Source: Rhynochetos jubatus
Taxonomy: Eukaryota > Chordata > Aves > Eurypygiformes > Rhynochetidae
DNA: 64,000 nucleotides
Assembly (NCBI GenBank): GCA_027574665.1
Contig: CM050653.1
Span: 11,244,664 to 11,308,663, forward strand
Reading direction: 5' to 3'
Shown here: positions 1-12,840 of the stretch, piece after piece
How the letters are laid out: each line of letters starts with the position of its first letter
How positions within the stretch are numbered: position 1 is the first letter of the stretch
The notes under the pieces: generated by a model
The model's database searches: none
Told to the model about the DNA's origin: nothing
Seen by the model: only the letters and a program-made list of their open reading frames with translations
Program-made: the position numbers and the translations under genes

Positions 1-3000
1 TTTTCCTAGTAGCAACTTCTAAGGTCAAGACAACTCAAGCGGTCCGTAGTTCCTGCCTGTGTGAGGTTTCTACTGGTTTTCACTACTTGTTACTCACTCA
101 CAATTCACAATCTTCAGTCAGAACTATTTACCTCTAATTGTCCTTTCCAACACAATTCAGAATTCCTTAATTTCTAGTGCATTTTCATACTAGTTGCTTA
201 CATTATAAGGAAATGTTGCCACTTTTGCCAAGTAAACATTCCGTTTGAATGCCTGAGACAGTTGTTTTCTAGGTAGTTACACAAATGACTGAAAACAGTA
301 TCCTGAGTCTCAACAAGCTGAACCCATGAACGTATTTCCTTAGAGAGGGAAATAATCAAATTATATAGTGTGGCCATGTTATAAATGGACATAACTTTTG
401 ACTCTTTCTAGGCTGTAAGCGAAAAAAAAAAAGGTTTAGTGTTATCAACAAAGCATCAAAACTCAGATTGTCTTTGAAAAGAAGACATAATATCTTTGGC
501 TAGATAACTACATTTACAGCAAAGGTGTATATCTATCTATACAAAACGCATTAAGGTGTATCAGTTCCAAGCAAATAATTTGAACATTGTTGTCAAAATT
601 CCCAGGGTATGGGAAGCCCAAACTTCAGTGAGTAGAAGGTAAACAAGCACTGTGCAATATAAAAGCACTCAGGGGCAACAGAGAAAAGTCTTGAATTGGG
701 AACATGTGTGCAAGGGAGAAACAATTTCATCTGCAGGCCTTAGCTTAGCTTTTTCTACCCGCTGATTTAGCTTACTGTTGCTCTAAAACCCTTTCTTTGC
801 TCCACTTAATACTTACTTAAGGCATAGCAATTTAGGTGTCCATCAAAGCATTGTGAATTCTTGATGCCAGACAGCTAACATTTAGGAGCTGCAGCACTGA
901 ATATTTCATTGGATTTTGATTCGTTTCCCAAGAGAAATAGTAGTTTTGTTACAGGATGCTGTGAACAGGAGTCCCATAATTAGTCCTCCTGCAGTCATCA
1001 GCTTCTCTAATACAAAAATGTGACCTAGCCAGACTGTCTGCCTGAGCCTTTATCATCCACTTTGATCCTGTGACCCTACTGTTCTCTCTACGACTGCATA
1101 TTGGACACCGTAACTTCCCTTGGCTGCGTGCCAGATCAAGAAAAAGGGTGGTTACTACATTTTATATAGCTCCATGACCTCTCTGAGACTAAGAGTAAAT
1201 TGCCAGTGCAGCTGTCAGCTGGGCGGTTTGTGTTTTGCTAAAAGCAAGTATCAATAATAATCAGCATCTGTTGTGGATCCTGCACTACTGGGCACATCTT
1301 CAAGTGTGCAGCACAGCTCCAAGTGAAGCCACTTATTTGGCTGCCTAAATATGGATCAGAAGTGCCCATTTTTTGTTGTTGCTGTGGGTTTGCTGTTCAT
1401 ATGCATGAGCCGTGATGCTTCTCCCTTCCTGTTCTAAGCACCTTGGACTAGGAATAACTAGCATGTGGCTAAGAGGAAAATTCTCTATTAAAAGGATTAA
1501 ATTTTATTGCACAGTGAATTCCTGTGCTACATGATGCTGAGTTATAATTGAACATTATCCGTCCTCTTCCGTAGAGTAAATGAAAACTCGGGCAGGACTC
1601 TAAGGTGCTAACTCTGCTGCTTACATTTACCTTTAAAATCTCATAACATTTCATGCCGTTTCAGACTAGAAGAAGCTATGGTATCACTCTGACTTCTTGT
1701 ATAATGCCTTTTGATAAAGACTTGACCTATGAAATCCATTGTAGATAAAGGGCATGCCACAGAGATAACAGGAGACACCCATATGTCCACAGTGGCAGAG
1801 ACTAGGACAGATCTGCTTAAATGATCTTGTGGACAGTCTACACCTCATGGAGAGGAGAGGGGAAAAAACACCCAGTTACTTCCAGACTAAGAACTTGCTC
1901 TCAGGATCAGTCTGGAAGTAACTAACTGTGTGTCCCACCATGCAGGTACGTTCCAGGTGACTCCCATTGCCCTCAAGCAATAATTCACCACCCCTGACAT
2001 CCACGGTGCCAGAAAAGATTTTACATCAATCCCTGTATCGTCACATTTTGAAAAGTATATCAAGAATAGAGCTCATCTTAAGTTACGGTGATTTTTGGAG
2101 AAATTCCCTCAGTTCCTGTGAGCTGCCATTCACTCATGAAACTCCAGGTAAGTGCAGCAGAAGTCTCTTTAATCTCAGTTTCTGGTATCAAGGATGACAG
2201 TATTACACCTGGACACAAATGAAAGTTGACCACTGTATACTCAGACTGACTCCAACGCTTTAGTAGTACATTGTGCTGGCTAACTGTTCACTGCCAGGAT
2301 TTATCATTATGTAATAGGTTGCTTAGACAAGGATTCCTGTGATATTTTTAGCCAGTTTCTTTTTTTACCTCTCCTTTCAGGCCAGAGATTCAGAACTCCT
2401 CTAGTATTCAACCTCAGGGTAGATTTTCTCCCCTTATCTTTCTCATTTAGACAAGAACATTTTCCTTTGTGTCATTCCTCCTACCTGTTTAACAGTTACT
2501 GTTGATAGGGTATGTACTCAGCAAAAGGGGAGGCTTTGTAAACCTCCTGAAGACCTGCTCAGGGTAGAGACATTTGGCTCATGACAGATATCACTGAAAT
2601 ACATGGAAAACTGAACATCTCATTCCTCCAGCCTCCTTTGAAATGTCAGCTACAACCCTTCTAAACATCAAACTGTGCTGAGTTCAATCTTTCTGCTCTT
2701 GTAGGCTCAGTATCCAGGCTCAGATACAGACTCCAGACTCATTGCCAGCCTACACAAAGACTGTGAAGGGTAAAGAAAATGGCAAGTCATTTGAAAACTT
2801 ACACATGACCTGCATTTCTCGAGATAGCTCAAGAATCAGCATCATGCCAATATTTTATTTACCCTTATACCTCAAACTTCCTCCTATTCCAGCTTTTAAA
2901 AAAAAAAATCTTATTACATTGCAGTTTTTAAATGTTCAGTTTGACTGATCTTCAAAAATAAACATCTTCAAGTGAATTTCTTGTCTGAGCCTTCAAAATC

Positions 3001-4134
3001 GGTGTAAAGGATTCTAAAGGAAAGTAAAAGAAATGCCTGTAGCTGACTTTCCATCAGTGTGCACATACCACCGCCTTTAATGCCAAAGGAATTTGTTATG
3101 ATCTCTGTTATTCCTGAGACCACATAAATTAAAATAATAAGGCAGCTAAAATAAAGTGTTACCGAATCTTAATCTCTAAAAGTGGTGTGAAATATTTTCC
3201 AGTAAATAAAAGCAGAAAGAACTAATGATCTAGAGCTTTCAGCCTATTTATGTGAAAGACTAAAATAAACCTAAATTCTAAGTTTTGATCAATAATAAAA
3301 ATGTGTGGTCTAGAAAATAGTCAGATTAACAATTGTGTCTGTTGGTCTCCAGCTGAAAATGTGGAAATTGGTCAGTCAAATACTCTGGTGAGGGAGAATC
3401 ACCCTGCAGTTTAAGCGACTCTGTGTTAACTTCAAAGGAAATGTAGCTATTTTGGGTTGTTATTACAAAAAATCATTCGCCGACCTCGACCTCTTTGGAA
3501 AGAATGCTGGCAATTTCAAATGTCATAGGCCGGTATCGACACACACTTTGAAAAAGGATCACATTCAGTGTAAAGTATAGAGTAAAGAGATTTTTTCCAG
3601 GTGTAGGTATTGAGTAATTCACATTTATTTTCTTTTCCTTACATAATGTAATTGTGGAAGTATAAGCAAACTCACCTTTTCATCAGTCAGAAGGAGGAGG
3701 ATTTGGTTCATGATGAGGGTTTTGTGCCTTCTTTGAGAATCCTCCCTTAGCTGTGCATGACATAAGAGCACAGAATAGATGGTGCTTAAAACTTGGATGC
3801 TTGTGACAGAGAAAAAAGGCATAATTTTTTCATCTTTTCACTTTGTATTGCAAGTAAAAGCACCACTCTTACAGTTTTTCCTAGGATACAGGCTGATCCT
3901 CCTTAATGCCCCCATTAGCACAGTTAATTTACAAGTGATGTGGGAGAGGAGGATGGTGAAGCTATCTTCTCAAAAAACCCACCATGTCCACCGGGGAGGT
4001 GCCGGTGACCACAGTCCAAAGGAAGTCCTGTAGAAGGGACCATGCTGTTTCATGCAGAGAAGGATGTTGACACAGTCAGGCTTTATAGCCTTTAGGATAC
4101 CTTCAGTTAAATGCAATGGTGGCTTTGACAGTCT

Positions 4135-4167
4135 TGGTGCTGCTCAGGTCTCTCCTGAGCAGCACCA
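4135..4167. repeat. Perfect 14-bp inverted repeat with 5-nt loop
   Basis: Arms TGGTGCTGCTCAGG and its exact reverse complement lie at 4135-4148 and 4154-4167 around the loop TCTCT. There is no T-run behind it and no gene beside it, so it is not a bacterial-type terminator. Such perfect short hairpins in unique vertebrate DNA often come from template-switch mutation during replication. It is too short to look like a microRNA precursor. Confidence 0.9.
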
Positions 4168-7100
4168 GTGTCACACCGAATCTTCTGATGTCAGAAAAAA
4201 AAATCCCCAACACTATGCCCGATTATGTTTTTCCTAGTGTAAATTCAGGACACAGCTGAAATCTGTATGTCACACGTTGTGCATGAAGGGAGCCTCTTAA
4301 CCCTGAGAGCCAGCCAAGAGGGCGGCACAGGGTTGCGCATTCACCTTTGCTGGAGCAATTGGATTTTCACAAACACCATTTAGGCATGGGCAAAGTGGCA
4401 TCCCCTGTTCCCTCCCCCACCCATCAGACACCTCCACACCTGAACAACACCAGGGCAGTGGGTAGCTCCTGGCTGTAAACAGGGGGAATCCAGGAAATCC
4501 AGGTGACATCTCATGGTCCAACAAGCTGGAGAAGTCACCACAAGACTATGCTTAAACCTCATCTTAAAAATGAAAACTTTTATGTAAATTAAGTATAAAT
4601 TTAAAGTTATATATCTAAAAGCTGTTCTTGAACTTTACATTTGTCCTGTGTTCTTATCAGCTGTTAATGCACACTAACATTGGCTCTGTCCCTAGATACA
4701 GATAGTGAATCTCAGCATTCAATTCCCCTGAGGAGCAGTCATTTTGCCATGGGATTTGAGATGCTCCAGGACACCCAAGGCACCTGCAGGAGGCTGGAAG
4801 AACCAGTTGGGATAGCTGAGCCATTTTGGAGCCGAGGGCTTCCATGGTCATCAGGTATCTCAGCTGTCGCTACACACCTACATGTGGGCATCTGAATTGA
4901 ACACTGACCATCACTGGTTTAGATACAATAGAAAATTAAATAAATTTTTATTTTTTAAAATATAGTTTCAAAATATTTGTATCATGTCAACTGAAAATCT
5001 TAGTGAAACTCGTTCCTTCTCTTGCCCCCTGCAGTCACTTGCCGATCTTTGCTGCCTGGCCAGATTTTGTACTTTGTGTCATTTGTTCTTGGCTCAGCAG
5101 ATGAAGATTAGTTTAGAAACAAATGAAAGAGGAGTAAAATGCAGATGCTAAATAAAGTAATGCGTGTTAATGGACATCCTACATTTTCTTCCACTTTAGC
5201 CAAAATTGTGTCTAATGGTGAATGAAAGGAAGAGGACGGGAAGCAGATGTTTCTACTGTCGGTAGCAATTGATTGTAAATTGGCCTGACACTTCCCCCAA
5301 AGAATTTGTCAAGAGCATTTGATTCAGTAAACCAGTCCCAAACCCAGAATTGAAGCACCAGTATCTCAGCAAAGTGATCAACCCCTTGGACCTGACAGGG
5401 GGGAAAAAACAACCAACCAGAGAAAATACTTCAGCTTTACATAAACGTGTTTGATTTGTCACAGGTGAAGAATTAAAATACTAAAGTAAACTTGTAGGGT
5501 AGCTAAATTGATTGGAGTAGCTGGGAGATAGCTATGGACTTCTGTAAATGAAATTTAAGCCTCAAGCAGAGGTGAAAAGAAAATAAAATTTGATTCACTC
5601 TAGAACATGTTTCCTTGTAAAATGAAACTACCATTTAGGAGGAGCTGTAACCTCGGTTCAGATATAGCATAAGACAGGAATAACAGATGTTGCAAGTCAG
5701 TTGTGGGGCATGTGCTAATCTAGATGGAAGGAGAAAATGAAGAGAAAAAAACCCTAACCAATCTTAGGAAAATTTTAACTGAAGTTTAGATTTAAAACTA
5801 TTTTAGTCATTAGAATTGGATTTAACTGAGGGTGCAGAAGTCCTGTAATGAGATAAAAGTAGACTCTAGTGTTAGATGTGAAACACAAGGCATAAAATAG
5901 AAGAAAATTATTTTAATGCAAACAATTATTTTAATGCACAGCAGTGAAGAAATACAAAAACACTACTGTAGCTTGTCAGAAAAATAAATTGGAATAACAG
6001 TCACACTTCCCATGAGGAGAACATAAGTAAACATACTCAAAAGAAAACTAAGAACCATATGTGCTCATTTTGAAGGATGAAGAAAAAGTAAAACAACCAA
6101 AGAAAGGATAATAGGAAAACAGCATGGAGAGAAAAATATTAAAGAAATGGGTTATAAATGTTACTGCCAGAATGTTGCATAATGATTGCTTTTATGAACA
6201 AACAGACCTGGAAATGTTGCCTTCTTGCTTTCCAAGAAACTTCCAGCAAGTCGGGAATGTGACATGATTAAAAGGAGGACAGTTTTCTCCCTCTGAAGCA
6301 CTGAGTATTGGGTACTTCATGTACTCTTTGTGAAGTACACACGTTCTGTTATCTTTTCAACACGCCTCATGTTCTGTGCGTTTTCTGTCAGCTTTGGGGA
6401 ATTGAGCAATACACTTGAAGGATGATGGAACTTGGGAGTTCATCATATGCAGATTTCTAGAGACACAAACAATATATCAAACAGAGTCTGGAATTACATT
6501 TATTTTTCCCAGAGGATCTGGGAAATTTCTGTCACATTTTATATTCCTGGATTTTCCTGATCTCCTTTTCCTTCTGAGGTAAGAAGGAAAAGAGAGTCCA
6601 CGGTGGAAGGAGGGATTGTTCTATTAAATAAATACTCAGTGGTGCAGATCAGTGTTTTTCATGCCCTGAGGGAGCTGTAATAAAATCTAAAGAAGATTAA
6701 GGCCCGTTAATAAAAGTTTGCAGCCATTCGGTTCCCAGCCAAAGGGAGAAAAGAGGACATTACCACCGCTGGTGCAGGTGCAAACATGTGTTCTCCCTTC
6801 TCCTGTCCCGTCTTGCCTCCTTGTGAAGGAACTGCAAGGAGAAATATGGATCCCTGCCAATGGCAGTCAAGCCTAATAACGTATTGATAAGTATATAATA
6901 AGTGTGCAAGTTTGTATTCTCCTGGGAGTGGAAGGCAGACTGATAGCCAGGGATTACTGCTAACAAGACCATATGGATTCCACAAACACTGAAGAAGACT
7001 CACTAATATTTTTCATAGCTGAAAGGTAAGTTACTGGTCAAGCTACAAAATAACAAGACACTACGTTTTGAGAGAAAATAGGTCAAACTGTATAAAGAAT

Positions 7101-10100
7101 AGTCTATGATGATTTATTTTACAGAATTTCTGTGACTTAATCATGTCTACATTGGTGTTTTAGTCCAGAACAGAAGGGTGCTTTGTTCCCATTTCCCATG
7201 ATTTGATTCACTTCATGGGGAGGTATCAACGAGCATAAATAGTTTTCTTTGGATGAAACCAGAAAGTAACTCCAAGCACATTCCTCATGGGCTCCAAATG
7301 CAAGGGGCTGTTCAGTCCAGGGGGCCCACCTACAGCTAACCCAAAGTAAAACCCACTGAAGTGTATGGTATAGACACTAACACCAAATGTTACACATACC
7401 TGCTGACAGTGTCTGCCCTACTTGCTGGTGTAGACATAAGCTATAGTGCCTTCTCTCTACAGCCTAGATAGTAGTGTCTTTTTAACATTTTGAAGCATTG
7501 TAGATTAAAGACGCAATGCAGGATTTTGACATGTCATGTTGAAATTTCAGAAAGAAGAATGCTATAAGCATTGTACTATAACACATCTAAAGAAAATCCA
7601 ATCATTTGATATTCATAGCGGGTTTTCTATTGTTTATGCTTTTTTTAACCTGAAACAATAGATTTGGCATTATGTCCAACCAGCAAGTTGCCAAAAATTT
7701 AGCATTAACATTCCAATTGACTGAGACAGGTTTGGGTTAGTCAGATACCCTGGGTATGTACATACAGTGTTATTTATGTCCAGTGCTGCTATATCTTTGA
7801 GGCATACATGGATTACCCTCACTGTGCAATATTTAATTTCTGCAGAGATACATGATACAGGGGTCTGTGAAGTTGTGCAAAAACCACAGAGCTTCAGGTA
7901 TTCACTATTCTAATTTCTTTAGATTACTCAAAACATTTCCACTGAATAGTAGTCAAAAATGCTTAAGACCTACCAAATGGACAATAAGAGAATCCTCAAT
8001 GATCATCAATATAATTTATGAGCATCTGAAAACACAAATCTTGGGGTTTAGATTTTTAGGACCTTTGGAAAACCCCAGGGGAGATCACAGCAGGCATCCC
8101 ATAAATAACCTTCATCTCAGTGGCTGCAGCTGCTGGTAGCAGACTCTTTGGGTCAGTACAAGAACCACAACTGAGTTTCATAAATTAGTTGTAAACTGAA
8201 TGAAGACAAATATTTTCTTTAAATATCAAGGAGTTTCAGCTGCAGAAGTAAGGCCAGTCAGAGTGGTTAAAAATTCTCTTGTGACTTTCTAAATACAGGC
8301 AAATGCATCACCGAACTTTATTGCTGTACAAACAGGATACTATGTGCATGGTACAAGTGAATCTGCTAGTCAAACATTTAAGTGCTTGCAGAATGCATCT
8401 GTCTGTGAGGAGAGTTATTATGTACTGTTCACTGGGCCTATAAAATAAGAACTGAACTTGGACTCTATTATACTGCCTCATGTCACAGGGGTAGCATATA
8501 CTCTTTTATAAAGGCATAATAACACTTGAGATAATAATGACAGTTATTAACACTATAAGGATGTACAGTATTCTCCCTCTTTTATTGCTAAGCAGAAAAA
8601 AAAAAATAAAGTGACTGAATTTACAGTTAGGAAAAACTAACTGAGCTAGAGCCTAAGAAGTCCTTTGCTCCCTTTGCAGATCATCTGCTCCTTTGAGTAC
8701 TTCCTCATCTATACATCTAGAGTATTCACAGTTCAGACCCAGATTACAGGAGATATGTCTGAGAAGTTGAAATGGTCAGAAGATAAAATCTGATGTAACT
8801 GAAAGGCTGTATCTGAGAGGGCAGCCGAAAGTGCAAGATGATGCAGACACGTGAAACAAAGCAGAAGAGCTTGGTTGGAAATGAACTGGGGATGAGCAAA
8901 GTGCACAATGATCGAGGTGTTGAAATAAGGTATCACACAGCATCTATAAGAGATACATCCTGTGCACAGGAGGTCAAAAAAAATCAGATGAGCACACTGA
9001 GACTTGGGGTCTACTTTCCAACTGATCTGTATGCTTATTTCCTAGTAACAAATTACCCTTTTAGGGAAGAAAGCCTAGACCCTGGGTTACGGTTTTCCAA
9101 ACAAAGGAGACAGCTGAATGGAAAGCTGGAGGACAGAGTGAATCAGCGATGGCAGGGGAGAGAAAAAGGAAAACAGAACTGGAGTAGGCAATATGATAAA
9201 TTCAGTCCAAAGGCAGCCTGACTAGAAAAGTCCAAATGATGCCAGACGACTTAGTGAACTAACGTGAATGTAAATAAAACCCAAAGTCACCCTTCAAAAT
9301 AAAAATATAACAGATATGTACATTAATGTCCCCCAGCTGGCGTGCTATAAATAGCATAGAAAAGGTAGCTGGAGGTCAGAAACCAGTGGGAGCCATCCAA
9401 GTCCAGGGTCGAGGCTGAGAAAAGGCCAGATTCTGCAAACGACACAGAGCTGAATTTGAGTAAACACAGAAGCACAACACGAGGAATGAGCTGTTCACAG
9501 GAGGGAGTGCAACAATTCCCCAGCACCCCTCTGGTCACTGTGTCCCCTGGAAAGCCTCTCCTTACCACCAGCACAACAGGTACAGCTATATACTCCACAG
9601 CTATGATTCAGACTTGGCAGAATCCTCCTAGACAGCTGTTTTATCCATAATTCCAGTTGTAGTACTCCCAAAGCAGAGTAAACAAGATCTTGCTGGCTAT
9701 TATCCCACATCCCGGATCTGTTCATGAGATTTTATGGCTAGATCATTTCACAGCTGCTTTAGGGATTCTGTAGATTATTACACAAATATTTACTTTTCAG
9801 AAGGAGAAATCAAGTGCATTAGAACCAGGACTCAAAAGGTTTGTTTCTTCCAGCTTCCTGCTGCAAAGAGTTGACAGGCTGAAACAAATGAAAAAGGTAA
9901 AGGCAACACCATGTCCAGTGTAGAGTGTCATTAAATGTCAGAGCATCACCTCAAGCGCTGTGGTGCTGCAACACCCCAACAGCCAGCAAAGCACAAGGGA
10001 ATGACGTAACTAGCAAATGCGATATGGAGGACCTCTCCAGACCCAATAACTAAAAGCAATTTACAGTGGTCATTTGGGAAGCAGCCTCCAGTTCAAGCCA

Positions 10101-10997
10101 GTTCAGTCCAAGCAAGGCTTGGATGCAGACCTTCTACAGGGAGATGGATTTCAATCCACGGTCACATGCCTCCACTGGTTCACTTCCTCGCAGAAGAGCA
10201 AGGTTTGAAAATCTTCAAAATCACTGTGCAGCTTAAGAGTTTAATTTCATCTTCAAGGCAATTTAAGGTCTGAAAACAAGGCCCTAGTTCTTCCATCATT
10301 TAGGCAGTCTGAAAAATGTCGAGGAGGACTCAGAATTTTGGAAGTAAGAAGCTGGGCACCTTTGCATCACTGAAGACAACCAAACACAAGACCTGAAAAA
10401 GCAGGTCTCATTAAAGCAACATGAGACTGCTCAAGCCCTGAAAAATCTCACATTACTGACTGCCTTTGCAAGATCTGGCCAAACTGCTGTCTATTTTCTG
10501 GCTGTAATCATACATCACATAAAACTGAATCTCAAAATGATACCACACAGAAAGTGTCAGTCTGGACTGACTCCAAGGGCTACATTTAGGCATTTCTTTT
10601 CATTTAAATCATATACAAACACAGCGATCTCTGGTTGCTATGAATAAAGACAATTCATAGTAATGGATATATGGGAGGAATGTCAGCTGGTTGTCTTTCT
10701 TAGGTAGATACACTTACATATTTAAAAATAGATCATACAATTAATATCTTTTATTGGCTCTTAGAGGCCATGTAAAAGTCGTTCTCTTTTACTATATCAA
10801 TACTGTTCCAGGGCAGCCAGATTCGCTTCTGCTCCATGAGAAATTGTGTCAGGTACATCTTAGTGTATTCCTGAGGTGGTAAAGGTAAGAAGTCACACTG
10901 TGATTTTAGGGAGGTTCACAGTGGTTTGTTTTAGAGGATTAATTTTCAATTTTAAATGTCAACAAACTTCATATGGAATGATTAAAATAAGCCACCA

Positions 10998-11029
10998 ACC
11001 CACCCCCCACCCCCTTTTTTTTTTTTTTT
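10998..11029. repeat. Homopyrimidine tract, C-rich then 15 T
   Basis: A run of C with a few A is followed directly by 15 T (11,015-11,029). It is low-complexity DNA, probably variable in length, with no flanking retroelement that I can recognise. Confidence 0.85.
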
Positions 11030-12593
11030 GAACCTCTCTACATTGATTATCTTGTAAAGGTATAATGTTCTACTCGGTAGACTCCTCTAAATTAACACCC
11101 TACAGAGGCATAAGAAAGTAACTTCAGGCATCCAACATTTATAACAGTAGAATAACTAGCATATTCCAGGCCAGGATGTCTACTTCACCAAGAAACTAGT
11201 GGAAACAGTTTAGTAGTGGTATCAACAATTACCTTCTTGGGAACCAGCAGTGCCAGGCACTCAGATTTATGTAACGTCACTGACCTGGATTTTCAAGTTC
11301 CCAGTTTAACTGGAAGCCTTATATGAAAATACTGGCATACGATATCCTAAAAATGGCACTAAAAATACCATCTCATTTTCTTTATTAAGATTGCATCGAT
11401 GATGTCTTCAAAAGTGACATTCCTGAGACCTCCTTTCCCCAGCATGGTGGAACAGCAGAAAGAGCATGGCACAGACTTCACTTCTGCCAAAGAGGCTGCC
11501 GTGGCATGGATTTCCCACAGAAAGCCCTGCAAAGAGCTCCCTGCCTGAATCGCTTGGGCTGGAAAGTCACATTGTTGTTTTGATTCCCAGCTAGATGAGA
11601 AGCACCAGAGACAGAACTCGCACTGCCGAATTCAGCATAGAGAGACAGATCATTAGTCAGTCGGCTGTGAAATGTAAATAATTTTTGCCTTTCAGAATAC
11701 CCTCCCTGATTCTGACAAAATCCATCATGCACAACTGCTTATTCAAGCAAAAGGTAACACGAAGTAATGCTAAAAAATTCACCAAACTTCCAGCCTAGCA
11801 GTCAACATCTTCATATCAGTCAGTCATTCTTCCCATGACACGTCTACAAAAAACACTGTTTTACCAACACCAGTCCGTCCTGAGCACTTTTCAAGTAGCA
11901 AAAGCTAAATCTTTTAAAAATTAGAGGTCCAACCCTTGGTCTCCTTTCTGAACTGGGGGCAGCTCCACTGGCCTTATGAGCCAGGCTACTTAATTCTTAA
12001 TTGCAACTAAGAGTAACATTTGGCCCACCGTCAGTGAAAAAATCAGTAAAGGTCAAACCATGACCCATATTTATGCACCAGCACAGGCATTTTGTTGGGT
12101 GTCTTCTAGATGTCAGGACTGAGCCTGCTTTTAACTTTTTGTTTATCACTTTTTATCTTTTTTAACTTTCTTCTACTTACTGGTTTGTGCTCAAGAATAT
12201 CTTCCCCAGTTACTGAGAGGTTCTGACAGGGGATCTTTACAGAAGCTGTCAAACTTAATGTTTTGGTCAGTAATAGTGAATGCATTCTTTAATCTTGTGC
12301 CATCAGAAAGAAAGCAACTACCATGTTCCATGTTAGTAGCAAAGAAATGGATGTCCAGGTTAAATGTGATTGCTGCCATCAAATTTCAGAAAAGCAATTC
12401 TATCCTGATTCTTTTTCCATAACTTTCCTCAATGTGCAGAATAGATTCATAGGACCCTCCAATGAATTCAGAATGTCACTTTTAATTAACAATACTGTTG
12501 CACTGATGAGCACTAGAAGAAGTAGGGCTATTTAAAAAAAAAGGAAAGATGCAAAGAACCAAACAATTCACAGCATGTTTCCTTTTAGGGTTG

Positions 12594-12626
12594 AATAACT
12601 AATTAATTAATTTTAATTAATTTAAG
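12594..12626. repeat. TTAA/AATTA-rich low-complexity block
   Basis: Overlapping TAATTA and TTAATTAA units make a small self-complementary AT block. Such units are core sites for homeodomain proteins, but they also arise as simple repeats. Nothing else here decides between the two. Confidence 0.6.
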
Positions 12627-12775
12627 AGAGAAATCTTCCCTACCCGGTCTTGTTGTATGTCTCCTACTATAGAAGTAAAATCAGGCTTAGAACCCAAATC
12701 ATATTCTTTTATCTGCTTAGTCATCTCACAACTTAAAGATTTCTAGCTACCTTAGCAATTAATTAAAGCTTCTTA

Positions 12776-12840
12776 GATTCATAGAGTCACAGAACCATTT
12801 AGGTTGCTCTGTGATTTAAAGTAGCCTTCCAGCATCCAAC
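12776..12840 (-). repeat. Degenerate CR1 LINE 3' end
   Basis: The + strand reads like the reverse complement of a CR1 tail: a GATTCATAGAGTCACAGAACC-like start, then a TTTAGGTTG-like core, then CAGCATCCAAC where CR1 has its conserved 'gtccaacc' part. About 65 bp survive and similarity is imperfect, so it is an old fragment or possibly a chance match. CR1 is the dominant LINE of birds; its copies are 5'-truncated and keep this 3' end. Confidence 0.5.

Larger units (their letters stand above)
1..12775. other. Intergenic, no gene recognised
   Basis: AT-rich, mostly unique sequence. All open frames are short (the longest is 127 codons at 8838-9221) and none resembles a family I know. I saw no convincing exon with splice sites, no tRNA box B and no interspersed repeat that I can name. 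Local features are a perfect hairpin at 4135-4167, a purine-rich + strand stretch around 5.6-6.2 kb, and a C-rich run followed by 15 T at 10,998-11,029. The stretch may hold conserved noncoding elements, but only a cross-species alignment would show that. Confidence 0.6.

Noticed and set aside
4135-4167. Reading the hairpin as a Rho-independent terminator or microRNA precursor
   Set aside because: No trailing T-run, not a bacterial context, and the stem is far shorter than a microRNA hairpin.
8838-9221. 127-codon open frame on +
   Set aside because: Longest frame of the left region, but unlike any family I know. A single-exon frame of this length is expected by chance in 64 kb.
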